Assembly (NCBI RefSeq): GCF_006443685.1
Contig: NZ_VFYP01000001.1
Location: forward strand, 806,001 to 870,000
DNA: 64,000 bases
From: Rhizobium glycinendophyticum
Lineage (GTDB): Bacteria; Pseudomonadota; Alphaproteobacteria; Rhizobiales; Rhizobiaceae
Direction of reading: 5' to 3'
Position 1 is the first letter of the stretch. The number at the start of each line of letters is the position of its first letter. The position numbers were made by a program, and so were the translations under genes. This document shows, one piece after another, positions 48,960-57,999 of the stretch. A model generated the notes under the pieces. That model made no database searches, was not told where the DNA came from, and saw only the letters and a program-made list of their open reading frames with translations.

Positions 48960-49835
48960 ATGGATCAGATCGCCGAGACGCCCATTCCCTCAACCGGCCA
49001 CAAGGCGGACCCGACCATCGGCCTGGCGCTCGGCGCTGGCGGCGCCCGGGGTTTCTCCCATATCTCTGTGCTCGAAGTCTTCGATGAGCTCGGTATCCGC
49101 CCGAGCCTGATTGCCGGCTCGTCGATGGGCGCAATTCTCGGCGCAGGTTATGCAAGCGGTATGAGCGGACGCGACATCCGGGAATACGCGCTTGATCTCG
49201 CCGACAACCGCGCCCGTGTCCTCAACATGTTCTGGAGCCTGAGACCCGCGAGCATCCGTGCCCTTGGGGGCTTTCGCATCGGCCAGTTCAACTTGGGGCG
49301 CATCCTGCGCACTTTCCTGCCGCCGCAGATCCCGGAGAGCTTCGCAGGGCTCAACATGCCGTTGAAGGTGGTGGCGACGGACTATTATGGTCAATGCGAA
49401 TTGATCCGCAGCGAAGGTGACCTCTACGAGGCCCTCTCTGCCTCTGCCGCCATCCCGGCACTGTTCGCCCCGGTCACGATCGATGGCCGCCTCATGATCG
49501 ACGGCGGCATCTTCAATCCCGTGCCTTATGATCACTTGGTCGGGGAGACGGAGCTGCTGGTCGCCATTGATGTCATCGGGGCCCCGGAAGGGGACGGCAC
49601 CCATGTGCCGAACCGCATCGACAGCCTCTTTGGTGCCTCGCAACTGATGATGCAGTCGCATGTCGCGCTGAAGATGAAGCTCTGCCAGCCGGACATCTAC
49701 CTCAGGCCCAACGTCAACGGCTTCCGTGTGCTTGATTTCTTCAAGGCACGCCAGATCCTCGAAGCCGCCGACCGGCTCAAGGAGCCGCTCAAGCGGGATC
49801 TCTCCGAGCGGATCGAGGACTTTATCCGCCGTTAG
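48960..49835 (+). CDS. Patatin-like phospholipase
   Basis: A 291-residue patatin-domain protein. The oxyanion loop is GLALGAGGARGFSHISVLE near residue 21, the nucleophile elbow is GSSMGA near 58 with Ser60, and the Asp of the dyad is in MIDGGIFNPVPYD near 180. It resembles the RssA/NTE-like bacterial group, with acyl-hydrolase activity on membrane lipids; the substrate is not known. It has no signal peptide and is cytoplasmic. It follows rsmD by about 27 bases. Confidence 0.88.
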   Translation: MDQIAETPIPSTGHKADPTIGLALGAGGARGFSHISVLEVFDELGIRPSLIAGSSMGAILGAGYASGMSGRDIREYALDLADNRARVLNMFWSLRPASIRALGGFRIGQFNLGRILRTFLPPQIPESFAGLNMPLKVVATDYYGQCELIRSEGDLYEALSASAAIPALFAPVTIDGRLMIDGGIFNPVPYDHLVGETELLVAIDVIGAPEGDGTHVPNRIDSLFGASQLMMQSHVALKMKLCQPDIYLRPNVNGFRVLDFFKARQILEAADRLKEPLKRDLSERIEDFIRR

Positions 49836-49837
49836 GG

Positions 49838-49939
49838 CAATTCCAGCAGAAGTGCGCAGCGGTTTTGCGTCCGGTCCTGCGTAAAAACAATGAGGTACAG
49901 CGTTTTCGCGACTCGAAGAAAAGCTTAAACGCTCTACCC
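49838..49939. repeat. Rhizobial intergenic repeat after the patatin gene
   Basis: CAATTCCAGCAGAAGTGCGC, then GCGTCCGGTCCTGCGTAAAA, AGCGTTTTCGCGACTCGAAG and AAACGCTCT. The ends AGCGTTTT and AAACGCT are inverted. This type of sequence recurs in many Rhizobium/Agrobacterium genomes. It lies between two convergent genes. Confidence 0.7.
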
Positions 49940-49941
49940 GG

Positions 49942-51765
49942 TCATTCGCCGGCCACCGTTTCTTCCTCCCTGACGGACTGCACCGGACGCTTCGGCTTGA
50001 CCAGCGGTTCCGGCTTGACCGGCCGGTTGTGCATCAGGTCGCGCCCGGCCTGGATACCTTCCTGCGCCTGCAGCTTCAACCGCTCCTCGTCGCGGCGACG
50101 AATGTCCTCGCCAATCTCATAGGCCTCATCCTCGGAAACTCCCAGCCCCTCCAGCGTCCGGCGACCGAACAGCAGACCGGATTCCAAAGTTTCACGCACC
50201 TCGTATTCAACGTCGCGGCTGCGCAGTTCGATGCTGTGCACGCGGTCGTAGGAACGCGCGTAGATCCGCATGTCGGGGCATTCCGACTGGATGAGTTCGA
50301 CGATCTTGTTGGTGATTTCCTTCTTGTGCGTGCAGACCGCAACGATCTTCGCCTTTTCGATACCCGCGGCCCTCAGCACGTCCAGCCGCGTGCCGTCGCC
50401 GAAATAGATGCGGAAGCCGAAGGTCGCCGCCTGACGAACGCGATCGGCGCTGTCGTCGATAATGGTGACGTCCCGCCCGCTCGCCAGCAGGATCTGCGCC
50501 GCGATTTGGCCGAAGCGCGAGAAGCCGATCATTAAGACGTCCGAACCGGCGCCCTCGAAATCCTCCTCCAACTCCTCCCGCTCGCTGGTCTCGCGTGCCA
50601 GCAACCTTTGGCCAATCAGGGCGGAGAGCGGCGTCAGCGCCATGGACAGTGTGACGATCGAGATCAGCAACGAGGACTGGCCGCTGCTCAGCACTCCAGC
50701 CGAAGCCGCGGTGGTGAAAAGCACGAAGCCGAACTCACCGCCCTGCGGCAACAGAAGACTGATCCGCAACGCATCCCGGTGCGGCGATCCCGCCAGCCGG
50801 CAGATGGCGTAGAGTGCCGCTGCCTTGACCACCATCAGCACCGGAACGGCGATGGCGATGAGCAGCAGGTTGTCGACGATCACATGCAGTTCCATCGACA
50901 GCCCGACCGCGATGAAGAACAGCGCGAGAAGCAGGCCGCGAAACGGCTCGATATCAGCCTCCAACTCATGGCGATACGACGATTCCGCCAGCATCACGCC
51001 GGCGAGGAAGGCGCCCATGGCCATCGAAAGGCCTGCAAGCTGCATGACGAAGGCCGCACCCAATACCACGAACAGCGCTGCCGCAATCATCACCTCACGC
51101 GCGCCGGTCCGTGCGATCACCTGGAACAGCGGCGTCAGCAGATAGCGCCCGGCCATGATCATGGCAAAGACAGCGCCGATGGCCACGGCAACGCCAATGA
51201 GAGGTGACTGCTGCGCCTCACCGCCGGAGGTTCCGAGCACGCTGACCATGGCGAGCAACGGCACGATGGCGAGGTCCTGGAAGAGCAGGATCGAGAAGGA
51301 GCGCTGGCCGTAGCGGCTGTTCATGTCGCCATAGTCTTCGAGAAGCTGGAGTGCGAAGGCGGTGGACGAAAGCGCCAGGCCGAAGCCGGCAACCAGCGCG
51401 CCGCGCCAGTCGAGGATGCCCGAGGCCATCACGATCCCGGTCAGCACGAGGCCGGTCAGCACGACCTGGCTTGCCCCGAGCCCGAAAATGTCCCGTCGCA
51501 TGTTCCACAACCGCGTCGGCTTCAACTCCAGTCCAATGATAAAGAGCAGCAACACGACGCCGAGCTCTGCGACGGCGAGAATTTCACCCGATCCCCCGAT
51601 CAGGTGCAGGACCGGGCCGATAATGACGCCGGCTGCGAGATAGCCGAGAACGGTCCCCAGGCCGAGCTTGCGGAAGATGGGTGCTGCAATGACTGCGCCG
51701 CCGAGGAGCAGGAGGGGTTGGGCAAACAGTGCTTCGCTGGCGCCGGCCAAGTTGATTCTCCTCAT
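49942..51765 (-). CDS. Kef-type potassium/proton antiporter with RCK domain
   Basis: A 607-residue monovalent cation:proton antiporter-2 protein. Twelve or so hydrophobic helices (residues 1-390; SSTAFALQLLEDYGDMNSRY is the conserved segment after the unwound helix) are followed by a TrkA-N/RCK nucleotide-binding domain (IGFSRFGQIAAQILLASGRD near 433, then DDSADRVRQAATFGFRIYFG) and a charged tail. It resembles KefB/KefC, gated by glutathione adducts. I give the ATG at 51765, but a TTG six codons later has a better site (AGGAGAATCAAC). The open frame further upstream overlaps pmbA and is not real. Confidence 0.9.
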   Translation of the reverse strand: MRRINLAGASEALFAQPLLLLGGAVIAAPIFRKLGLGTVLGYLAAGVIIGPVLHLIGGSGEILAVAELGVVLLLFIIGLELKPTRLWNMRRDIFGLGASQVVLTGLVLTGIVMASGILDWRGALVAGFGLALSSTAFALQLLEDYGDMNSRYGQRSFSILLFQDLAIVPLLAMVSVLGTSGGEAQQSPLIGVAVAIGAVFAMIMAGRYLLTPLFQVIARTGAREVMIAAALFVVLGAAFVMQLAGLSMAMGAFLAGVMLAESSYRHELEADIEPFRGLLLALFFIAVGLSMELHVIVDNLLLIAIAVPVLMVVKAAALYAICRLAGSPHRDALRISLLLPQGGEFGFVLFTTAASAGVLSSGQSSLLISIVTLSMALTPLSALIGQRLLARETSEREELEEDFEGAGSDVLMIGFSRFGQIAAQILLASGRDVTIIDDSADRVRQAATFGFRIYFGDGTRLDVLRAAGIEKAKIVAVCTHKKEITNKIVELIQSECPDMRIYARSYDRVHSIELRSRDVEYEVRETLESGLLFGRRTLEGLGVSEDEAYEIGEDIRRRDEERLKLQAQEGIQAGRDLMHNRPVKPEPLVKPKRPVQSVREEETVAGE

Positions 51766-51887
51766 TCTTTCGTTCGGGGGCAGGGTGTGCTGCAAACTAT
51801 GTCGGGCTCGTGAACGGGAAAAGCCCGAACCGCACTTGATGCCCCTTCTCAGGCACAATAAATGGAGCGGGAAGGAAAGGCCAAGCC

Positions 51888-53234
51888 ATGCCCCATGAAA
51901 TTGATTCCGCCAATCTCCTCGAACGCGCCGAACAACTGGTCCAGCTGGCCCTGAAGGCAGGGGCAGAGAAGGCGGACGCGGTGGTCGTTCGTTCACGTTC
52001 CAAGGGCGTCAGTGTCCGTCTCGGCAAGGTCGAGTCGACTGAAGCATCTGAAAGCGACGACTTCTCGCTGCGCGTCTTCATCGGCCGGCAGGTGGCAAGC
52101 GTTTCGGCCAATCCGGGCTTCGACCTGACGGCGCTAGCCGAGCGCGCCGTCGCCATGGCCAAGGTCTCGCCGGAAGACCCCTATGCTGGTCTCGCCGACG
52201 AAAGCGATCTTGCCCGAGAGATCGCTGATCTCGAACTCTATGATCCGACCGACGTCTCCAGCGATAGCTTGCGCGAAAGCGCGCTTGCCATGGAAGACGC
52301 GGCACGTTCTGTCGCAGGTGTCAGCAATTCGCTCGGCGCCGGTGCCTCTGCCGGCATGGGTGGTCTGGTTCTGGTCACGTCGCATGGCTTTTCCGGCAGT
52401 TATGCCGGCTCGCGCTTCTCCCGCTCCGTCGGCGTCATCGCCGGCGAGGGCACGAAGATGGAGCGTGACCACGATTTCGACAGCCGCCTCTATTTCGCCG
52501 AACTCGACAGCCCGGAAGAGATCGGCCGCCGCGCCGCAGAGCGCGCCATTCGCCGTTTGAACCCGCGTCAGGTCCCGACAGCCTCCAATCTCACCGTCGT
52601 CTTCGACCCGCGCGTGGCGCGTGGCTTCGTCGGTACGATCGCCGGCGCCATCAACGGTGCCTCGGTCGCCCGCAAGACCTCGTTCCTGCGCGACCGCATG
52701 GGCCAGCAGGTCTTGAAGGCTGGCCTCAACATCACCGACGACCCTTTGAAGGTTCGCGGCTCCTCCTCGCGGCCCTTCGATGGTGAAGGCATTGTCGGCA
52801 AGCCGCTGACCATGATCGAGGATGGAGTGCTCAAGCACTGGTTCCTGTCCTCGTCCACCGCCCGCGAACTGGGTTTGAGAACCAATGGCCGCGGCGTGCG
52901 CGGCGGCACTGCGGTCTCGCCGTCTTCCACCAACCTTGCGCTCGAGCCCGGCGACATCTCGCCGGAAGATCTGATCCGCAATGTCGGCACGGGCCTCTAC
53001 ATCACCGACATGATCGGCCAGGGGGTCGACATGATTACCGGCGAATACAGCCGCGGCGCGAGCGGCTTCTGGATTGAAAACGGCGAACTGACCTATCCGG
53101 TCTCCGAGATCACCGTCGCGTCCAATCTCAAGGACATGTTCATGCGGATCACGGTCGCCAACGACATTGACCGCAAGTTCGGCGTGGCTGCTCCCACCCT
53201 GGCCATCGAAGGCATGACCCTTGCCGGGCTCTGA
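51888..53234 (+). CDS. pmbA: TldE/PmbA-type protease subunit
   Basis: A 448-residue member of the TldD/PmbA family. In other bacteria it works with TldD as a metalloprotease that trims peptides such as microcin precursors and degrades antitoxins. The N-terminal domain (DAVVVRSRSKGVSVRLGKVE near residue 35) and the C-terminal domain (DPRVARGFVGTIAGAINGAS; GVRGGTAVSPSSTNLALEPG) match the PmbA subgroup, which lacks the zinc HExxxH motif of TldD. It starts at the ATG at 51888. It overlaps the next gene by 14 bases. Confidence 0.92.
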   Translation: MPHEIDSANLLERAEQLVQLALKAGAEKADAVVVRSRSKGVSVRLGKVESTEASESDDFSLRVFIGRQVASVSANPGFDLTALAERAVAMAKVSPEDPYAGLADESDLAREIADLELYDPTDVSSDSLRESALAMEDAARSVAGVSNSLGAGASAGMGGLVLVTSHGFSGSYAGSRFSRSVGVIAGEGTKMERDHDFDSRLYFAELDSPEEIGRRAAERAIRRLNPRQVPTASNLTVVFDPRVARGFVGTIAGAINGASVARKTSFLRDRMGQQVLKAGLNITDDPLKVRGSSSRPFDGEGIVGKPLTMIEDGVLKHWFLSSSTARELGLRTNGRGVRGGTAVSPSSTNLALEPGDISPEDLIRNVGTGLYITDMIGQGVDMITGEYSRGASGFWIENGELTYPVSEITVASNLKDMFMRITVANDIDRKFGVAAPTLAIEGMTLAGL

Positions 53235-54042
53235 CGACAGAGCAGGGCCGGTGGACTGGAGCGCCGACCTCACGCTGATCACCGAGGCTGCCCGTGAGGC
53301 GGGCAAGGTGGCCTTTGCTCATTTTGGCCAGTCGCCGGAAGTCTGGTGGAAGAATGAGGGCATGTCACCCGTCAGCGCCGCCGACTATGCCGCCAATCGC
53401 GTGCTGGAAGAGATCCTTCGCGAGGCCCGCCCGGGCTATGGCTGGCTGTCGGAAGAAACCGACGATGATCCGGATCGGCTGACCCGCGAGACACTCTTTG
53501 TCGTGGATCCGATCGATGGCACCCGCGCCTTCCTCGCCGGCAAGAGGACCTGGTGCGTCAGCGTTGCGGTTGTCCACAAGGGCGCGCCCGTCGCTGGTAT
53601 TCTCGTCGCCCCGGCGCTCGACGAGGAATTCACGGCGATCGCCGGCGGCAAGGCCCTTTGCAACGGTCGCGACATCACCGTGTCCGCGCCGGAGCCGGAG
53701 GGACGCCTCAAGATCGCCTCTGCACAGGACATGGTGGCCGGTATCGAAAAGAGCCTTCGTCCGCGCGTCGAGCGCGTCGAGCACATTCCGTCGCTCGCCT
53801 ACCGCCTGGCCCTGGTGGCCGATGGCCGCATTGACGGCACGCTCGTCAAGCAGAACTCCCACGATTGGGATCTGGCAGCGGCTGATCTGATCCTGTCCCG
53901 CGCCGGGGGAGCACTGACCGATCTGGAGGGCAGGGCGCTTGTCTATAACCGTGTCGAGGTGACCCATCCGGTCCTGTGTGCCGCGTCAACTGATCTTCTT
54001 CCGCTGCTGCTGAGCAACGTCACCCGGATTCCCCGGAGTTGA
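53221..54042 (+). CDS. Inositol monophosphatase-family phosphatase (possible CysQ)
   Basis: A 273-residue protein of the lithium-sensitive phosphatase family. The metal/catalytic motifs are WLSEETDDDP near residue 75, VVDPIDGTRAFLAGKRTW near 95 and WDLAAADLILSRAGG near 218, so it hydrolyses a phosphate ester with magnesium. The CysQ/IMPase/FBPase substrate cannot be resolved by eye; rhizobial annotations often call it 3'(2'),5'-bisphosphate nucleotidase. The start is not certain: TTG at 53221 overlaps pmbA, or GTG at 53251 at VDWSADL. Confidence 0.85.
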   Translation: MPGSDDRAGPVDWSADLTLITEAAREAGKVAFAHFGQSPEVWWKNEGMSPVSAADYAANRVLEEILREARPGYGWLSEETDDDPDRLTRETLFVVDPIDGTRAFLAGKRTWCVSVAVVHKGAPVAGILVAPALDEEFTAIAGGKALCNGRDITVSAPEPEGRLKIASAQDMVAGIEKSLRPRVERVEHIPSLAYRLALVADGRIDGTLVKQNSHDWDLAAADLILSRAGGALTDLEGRALVYNRVEVTHPVLCAASTDLLPLLLSNVTRIPRS

Positions 54043-54103
54043 CCTTTCGGGCGAAATCGCGCAGATGAAGGACCGACAGCAGACCAACGGGAAAAGACGA
54101 GAC

Positions 54104-54340
54104 ATGACGCCTTCCAGTGAAAACAAGCAGCTTCTCCATCTGGTTTTTGGCGGTGAACTGTCCAACCTGGAAGAGGTGCAGTTCCGCGATCTGGACGCCC
54201 TCGACATCGTCGGCATTTTCCCGGACTACGCGAGCGCGCTGGCCGCCTGGAAGGGTAAGGCCCAGGCCACCGTCGACAACGCCCACATGCGTTACTTCAT
54301 CGTGCATATGCATCGGCTGCTCAACCCGAACGACAAGTAG
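54104..54340 (+). CDS. DUF4170 protein
   Basis: A 78-residue soluble protein typical of Rhizobiales (KQLLHLVFGGELSNLEEVQF; DIVGIFPDYASALAAWKGKA). It is a compact alpha/beta domain of unknown function. I chose the ATG at 54104, where homology-like sequence begins, with GGGAAAAGACGAG upstream; an in-frame ATG at 54065 adds 13 residues. It lies before waaA in the lipid A gene cluster. Confidence 0.85.
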   Translation: MTPSSENKQLLHLVFGGELSNLEEVQFRDLDALDIVGIFPDYASALAAWKGKAQATVDNAHMRYFIVHMHRLLNPNDK

Positions 54341-54482
54341 GCGCCGGACGTACGGCGGGATCTTGGTCGATCCGCAAGGGTCACGTTTTGAACTCAGTCT
54401 TCTTGCATCTCTCTGATATTGCGTTGCCCGCCTCCGGAAAGGGCCAAATGGTATTGTCGATCAAGATGAGCAGGTTGATCCG

Positions 54483-55808
54483 ATGGCGCTGAGCGAGGCG
54501 CTGGCATCGTTTGCGGTGAAATCCTACAGCTGGTTCGGCGCTGCCGTTTACCCGCTGACCGCACCGCTGCTTGCCTATCGTGCGGCCAAGGGCAAGGAAG
54601 ATCGCAGCCGGCGCTCTGAACGTCTTGGTCATGCAAGCCTGGAGCGTCCCTTCGGCCCACTGGTCTGGATCCATGCCGCAAGCGTCGGCGAAACCACCGC
54701 CGTCATCCCCCTGATGCGCGAGCTGCGCCGCCGCGACATCCATGTGCTCTTGACCACAGGTACTGTCACCTCGGCTGCCGTGGCGGAGAGCCGGCTGGGT
54801 GACACCGTTATCCACCAATATGTACCGCTCGACTTCCTGCCCGCCGTCCGCCGCTTCCTCGACTACTGGCAACCGGATGCAGCGATTGGCGTCGAATCCG
54901 AGATCTGGCCGACGACGATGTCGGAACTGCGCCGCCGCCACATTCCGCAGATCCTCGTCAATGCCCGCATGTCCGATCGCTCGTTTGATCGCTGGCAGCG
55001 CTACAAGTCGGTGGCCGAGGCACTCTTCGGCAAGCTCGCCCTTGTGATCGCCCAGTCCGATGTCGATGCCGAGCGCTTCCGGGATCTCGGTGCCTGGCCG
55101 GTGATCGTCTCGGGCAATATCAAGGTCGACAGCGATGCGCCGCCCTGTGAGGAGAGCACGCTCAACCATTACCGGCAGCAGATTGCCGGGCGCAAGACAT
55201 GGGCCGCCATCTCCACCTTCGAAGGCGAAGAGAAAATCGCGGCCATGGTCCAGCGAGCGCTCAAAGCCCATACCGGCATGCTGACCATTCTCGTGCCGCG
55301 CCATCCGGAACGCAGCGACGACATCGAGGCCATGCTGATCGAAAAAGGCCTGACCGTTGCCCGCCGCACCCGGGGCGATGCGATCACGCCCGAGACGGAC
55401 GTTTTCCTCGGGGATACGATCGGTGAGATGGGCCTCTATCTGCGTCTAACCGAAGTGGCTTTTGTTGGCCGCTCGCTTGCGGCCGAAGGCGGCCAGAACC
55501 CGCTGGAGCCGGCATTGCTCGGTTGCGCCATCCTGTCGGGCCCGCAGGTCAGCAATTTTCGCGAAAGTTATCAGCGCCTCGTTCGCAAGGGCTCGGCCCG
55601 CATCGTGCGCGATGCCGAAATGCTGGCCAAGGCCGTTCATTTCCTGCTCAACAACGACGTTGCGCGTCTGAAGATGATCGATGCCGGCCATGAGAGCGTC
55701 CAGGAAATGCGCGGCGCTCTGACCGCGACACTGAAGGGGCTGGAGCCCTATATCAGTCCGCTCTCGGTGAAGGCCAAGCTTGAGCCGCGCGGCGCAGTCC
55801 AGAGCTGA
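54483..55808 (+). CDS. waaA: 3-deoxy-D-manno-octulosonic acid (Kdo) transferase
   Basis: A 441-residue GT30 inner-membrane-associated enzyme adding Kdo residues to lipid IVA. It begins with an N-terminal hydrophobic segment, then VWIHAASVGETTAVIPLMRE near residue 62 with the conserved Glu, GVESEIWPTTMSELRRR near 138, and a GT-B C-terminal domain with ISTFEGEEKIAAMVQRA and SLAAEGGQNPLEPALLG near 334. Length is typical. The ATG at 54483 lies after a weak site. A HAD gene and lpxK follow on the same strand, all within a lipid A cluster. Confidence 0.94.
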   Translation: MALSEALASFAVKSYSWFGAAVYPLTAPLLAYRAAKGKEDRSRRSERLGHASLERPFGPLVWIHAASVGETTAVIPLMRELRRRDIHVLLTTGTVTSAAVAESRLGDTVIHQYVPLDFLPAVRRFLDYWQPDAAIGVESEIWPTTMSELRRRHIPQILVNARMSDRSFDRWQRYKSVAEALFGKLALVIAQSDVDAERFRDLGAWPVIVSGNIKVDSDAPPCEESTLNHYRQQIAGRKTWAAISTFEGEEKIAAMVQRALKAHTGMLTILVPRHPERSDDIEAMLIEKGLTVARRTRGDAITPETDVFLGDTIGEMGLYLRLTEVAFVGRSLAAEGGQNPLEPALLGCAILSGPQVSNFRESYQRLVRKGSARIVRDAEMLAKAVHFLLNNDVARLKMIDAGHESVQEMRGALTATLKGLEPYISPLSVKAKLEPRGAVQS

Positions 55809-55827
55809 TAACACGCCGGGGGGCATA

Positions 55828-56535
55828 ATGAACGATAAGGCCGAGATTGCCGGGATCCTGTTCGACAAGGACGGCACACTTCTCGATTTTGACGCCAGCT
55901 GGGGCCCGGTCAATCGCAAGGTTGCCCTGATTGCCGCCGATGGCGACCAAGGGCTTGCCGACCGCCTGCTCATCGCCTGCGGCATGGATCCGGAAACCGG
56001 ATCGATTGTGCCGGACAGCCTGTTCGCCTCGGCCAATACGCAGGAAATCGCCGAGGGAATGATCACGGCCGGCGCCGTGCTGCCGCTTGAAACGCTCGTG
56101 CCGCGCATCGACGACTGCTTTGCCGAGGCAGCGCGTCTCTCCGTGCCGATCACCGAACTCGAGCCGCTCTTTGCCCGCCTGCACAAGCGCGGCCTGCGGC
56201 TCGGCATTGCATCGAGCGACAATGAACGCTCGATCCGCATCGCTGCGGAACGGTTCGGCATCCTGCCCTATCTCGATTTCATCGCCGGCTATGACAGCGG
56301 CCACGGCAGCAAGCCCCATGCGGGCATGGTGCTCGGTTTCTGTGCGGCAACCGGTCTTTCGCCCGCCCAGGTTGCCGTCGTCGGTGACAACAATCACGAC
56401 CTGCACATGGGGCTGAATGCGGGTGCCGGCCTGAAGGTCGGCGTCCTCTCCGGAACGGGTTCGCGCGAGACGCTGACGCAGCATGCCGATACGGTGCTGG
56501 CTGATATCACGGTGCTCGAAAGCGTGCTTGGCTAA
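55828..56535 (+). CDS. HAD-family phosphatase (Gph-like)
   Basis: A 235-residue HAD hydrolase. Motif I is FDKDGTLLDFD near residue 12; the Ser of motif II is in GIASSDNERSI; motif IV is VVGDNNHDLHMGLNAGAG. The fold and cap fit phosphoglycolate-phosphatase-like enzymes, but the substrate is not proven. The ATG at 55828 follows CCGGGGGGCATA. It lies between waaA and lpxK, 19 bases after waaA, and is likely in the same operon. Confidence 0.87.
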   Translation: MNDKAEIAGILFDKDGTLLDFDASWGPVNRKVALIAADGDQGLADRLLIACGMDPETGSIVPDSLFASANTQEIAEGMITAGAVLPLETLVPRIDDCFAEAARLSVPITELEPLFARLHKRGLRLGIASSDNERSIRIAAERFGILPYLDFIAGYDSGHGSKPHAGMVLGFCAATGLSPAQVAVVGDNNHDLHMGLNAGAGLKVGVLSGTGSRETLTQHADTVLADITVLESVLG

Positions 56536-56644
56536 TCCTCGCATGCGCTTTTGAATTGCAGGCGCTTGACCATTTCCTGCCGCAATGGTTCTTGTTGCCC
56601 GCATGCGGGCTTGGAAGAGTGGCCCCGCCCAAGGCAGGGATGAG

Positions 56645-57685
56645 ATGGTTTCTGAGGCACCGCCCTTCTGGTGGACGTCGATCGGCTGGCAGGCACGATG
56701 CCTCGCCCCGGTCTCCTTCGTCTATGGCCGCATCGCCTCGGCCCTCATGCGTCATCGCCGCCGCCACGCGCTGCCAGTGCCCGTGATCTGCGTCGGCAAT
56801 TTTACGGTCGGTGGCGCCGGCAAGACCCCGACAGCCATTGCCATCGCCCGCGCGGCCAAAGCCAAGGGCCTGAAGCCGGGCTTCCTCAGCCGTGGCTATG
56901 GCGGCTCGCTCGATGTCACCACCGTCGTCGATCCCCATCATCACCGTTCCACTGCCGTGGGCGACGAACCGCTGCTGCTCGCCCGCGAGGCGCTCACCGT
57001 CATTTCCCGTCGCCGCGTCGTCGGCGCCGACCGCTTGGTGGCCGAGGGTGTCGATCTCGTCATCATGGATGATGGCTTCCAGAGTGCCCGTCTTAAGGTT
57101 GACTACGCCCTGATCGTCATCGACAGCACGCGGGGGATCGGCAATGGCCGCGTCGTGCCCTCAGGACCCGTTCGCGCACCCATCGGCGTCCAGATGCGCC
57201 ACCTGGACGCGATCCTGAAGGTCGGCAAGGGCGATGCCGCCGATCTTCTCGTTCGTCAGGCCGCTCGTTCCGGAAAGCCCGTGATGGTTGCCGAAGTTTT
57301 GCCCGCAGACCCTGATGCCTTGAAAGGCAAGACCGTTCTGGCCTATGCCGGCATTGCCGACCCGACCAAGTTTTACCGGACCCTGGAGCACATGGGGGCA
57401 GTCATCGTCGACCGGCAGGGCTTCCCGGATCACCATCATCTGGCGGAAGACGAAATTGCCGATCTGATCGAGCGCGCCGCCCGCCAGGGCCTGCAGCTGG
57501 CCACGACCGCCAAGGATCACGTGCGCCTGACTGGTGGCCACGGCCGCAGCGGTGAACTCTCGCGACTTTCCCATGTTGTGGATATCGACATGGCCTTTGA
57601 CGACCCGAAGGCGCCGGACCTGATCATCGAGGCGGCGATTGCCAATTGCCGTCGCCGCAAGCTGGTGGCCGCAATCGAAAACTAG
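56645..57685 (+). CDS. lpxK: Tetraacyldisaccharide 4'-kinase
   Basis: A 346-residue lipid A kinase that phosphorylates the 4' position of the disaccharide precursor at the inner membrane. The Walker A motif is [20 protein letters not shown] near residue 54, and [15 protein letters not shown] and [20 protein letters not shown] follow, matching the LpxK core. Near its start is a hydrophobic helix. I chose the ATG at 56645 because AGGGATGAG lies just upstream. Its stop codon overlaps, in CTAG, the stop of the convergent DUF2093 gene. Confidence 0.95.
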   Translation: MVSEAPPFWWTSIGWQARCLAPVSFVYGRIASALMRHRRRHALPVPVICVGNFTVGGAGKTPTAIAIARAAKAKGLKPGFLSRGYGGSLDVTTVVDPHHHRSTAVGDEPLLLAREALTVISRRRVVGADRLVAEGVDLVIMDDGFQSARLKVDYALIVIDSTRGIGNGRVVPSGPVRAPIGVQMRHLDAILKVGKGDAADLLVRQAARSGKPVMVAEVLPADPDALKGKTVLAYAGIADPTKFYRTLEHMGAVIVDRQGFPDHHHLAEDEIADLIERAARQGLQLATTAKDHVRLTGGHGRSGELSRLSHVVDIDMAFDDPKAPDLIIEAAIANCRRRKLVAAIEN

Positions 57686-57912
57686 CGCTTCTGGTTGGGC
57701 AGTGCGCCTGCGCGCTTTTCGGCCTCGAGCGACGCTGCGGCATCGGCATAGGCCTCCTGGCGGGCGACGCTCCAGTAGCGCAGCTCATCCACCAGAACCG
57801 GGCGCCCAGTGATCACACAGGTGACGAACGAACCCGGCGTCAGGATCTGGAAATCCGCATCGAGATAGCGGATCTTGGCTTCGCGGTTGCCGCTGCCTTC
57901 GAAACGGTTCAT
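57682..57912 (-). CDS. DUF2093 protein
   Basis: A 76-residue basic protein of the DUF2093 family ([20 protein letters not shown] near residue 15 and [20 protein letters not shown]). Function is unknown. It starts at the ATG at 57912 with CAGGAGAAAACCG upstream and ends in the palindromic CTAG shared with the lpxK stop. It is found near mutL/lpxK in many rhizobia. Confidence 0.9.
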   Translation of the reverse strand: MNRFEGSGNREAKIRYLDADFQILTPGSFVTCVITGRPVLVDELRYWSVARQEAYADAAASLEAEKRAGALPNQKR

Positions 57913-57999
57913 CGGTTTTCTCCTGCGCTGCCTGTCACTGAACTGCAATACAGCGGCCTCCCCGCCTTTTAAAGGGTTCGTTTGTCGCTTTCCAGTGGG

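Noticed and set aside
46336..49155. 939-residue open frame on the minus strand
   Set aside because: It is the reverse shadow of the repetitive GC-rich tail of the pseudouridine synthase, rsmD and part of the patatin gene; it has low-complexity Ala/Thr/Arg sequence and no family signal.
51765..51996. N-terminal extension of the antiporter frame
   Set aside because: It overlaps the start of pmbA on the other strand and is Arg/Pro-rich without membrane character; the real start is at or just after 51765.
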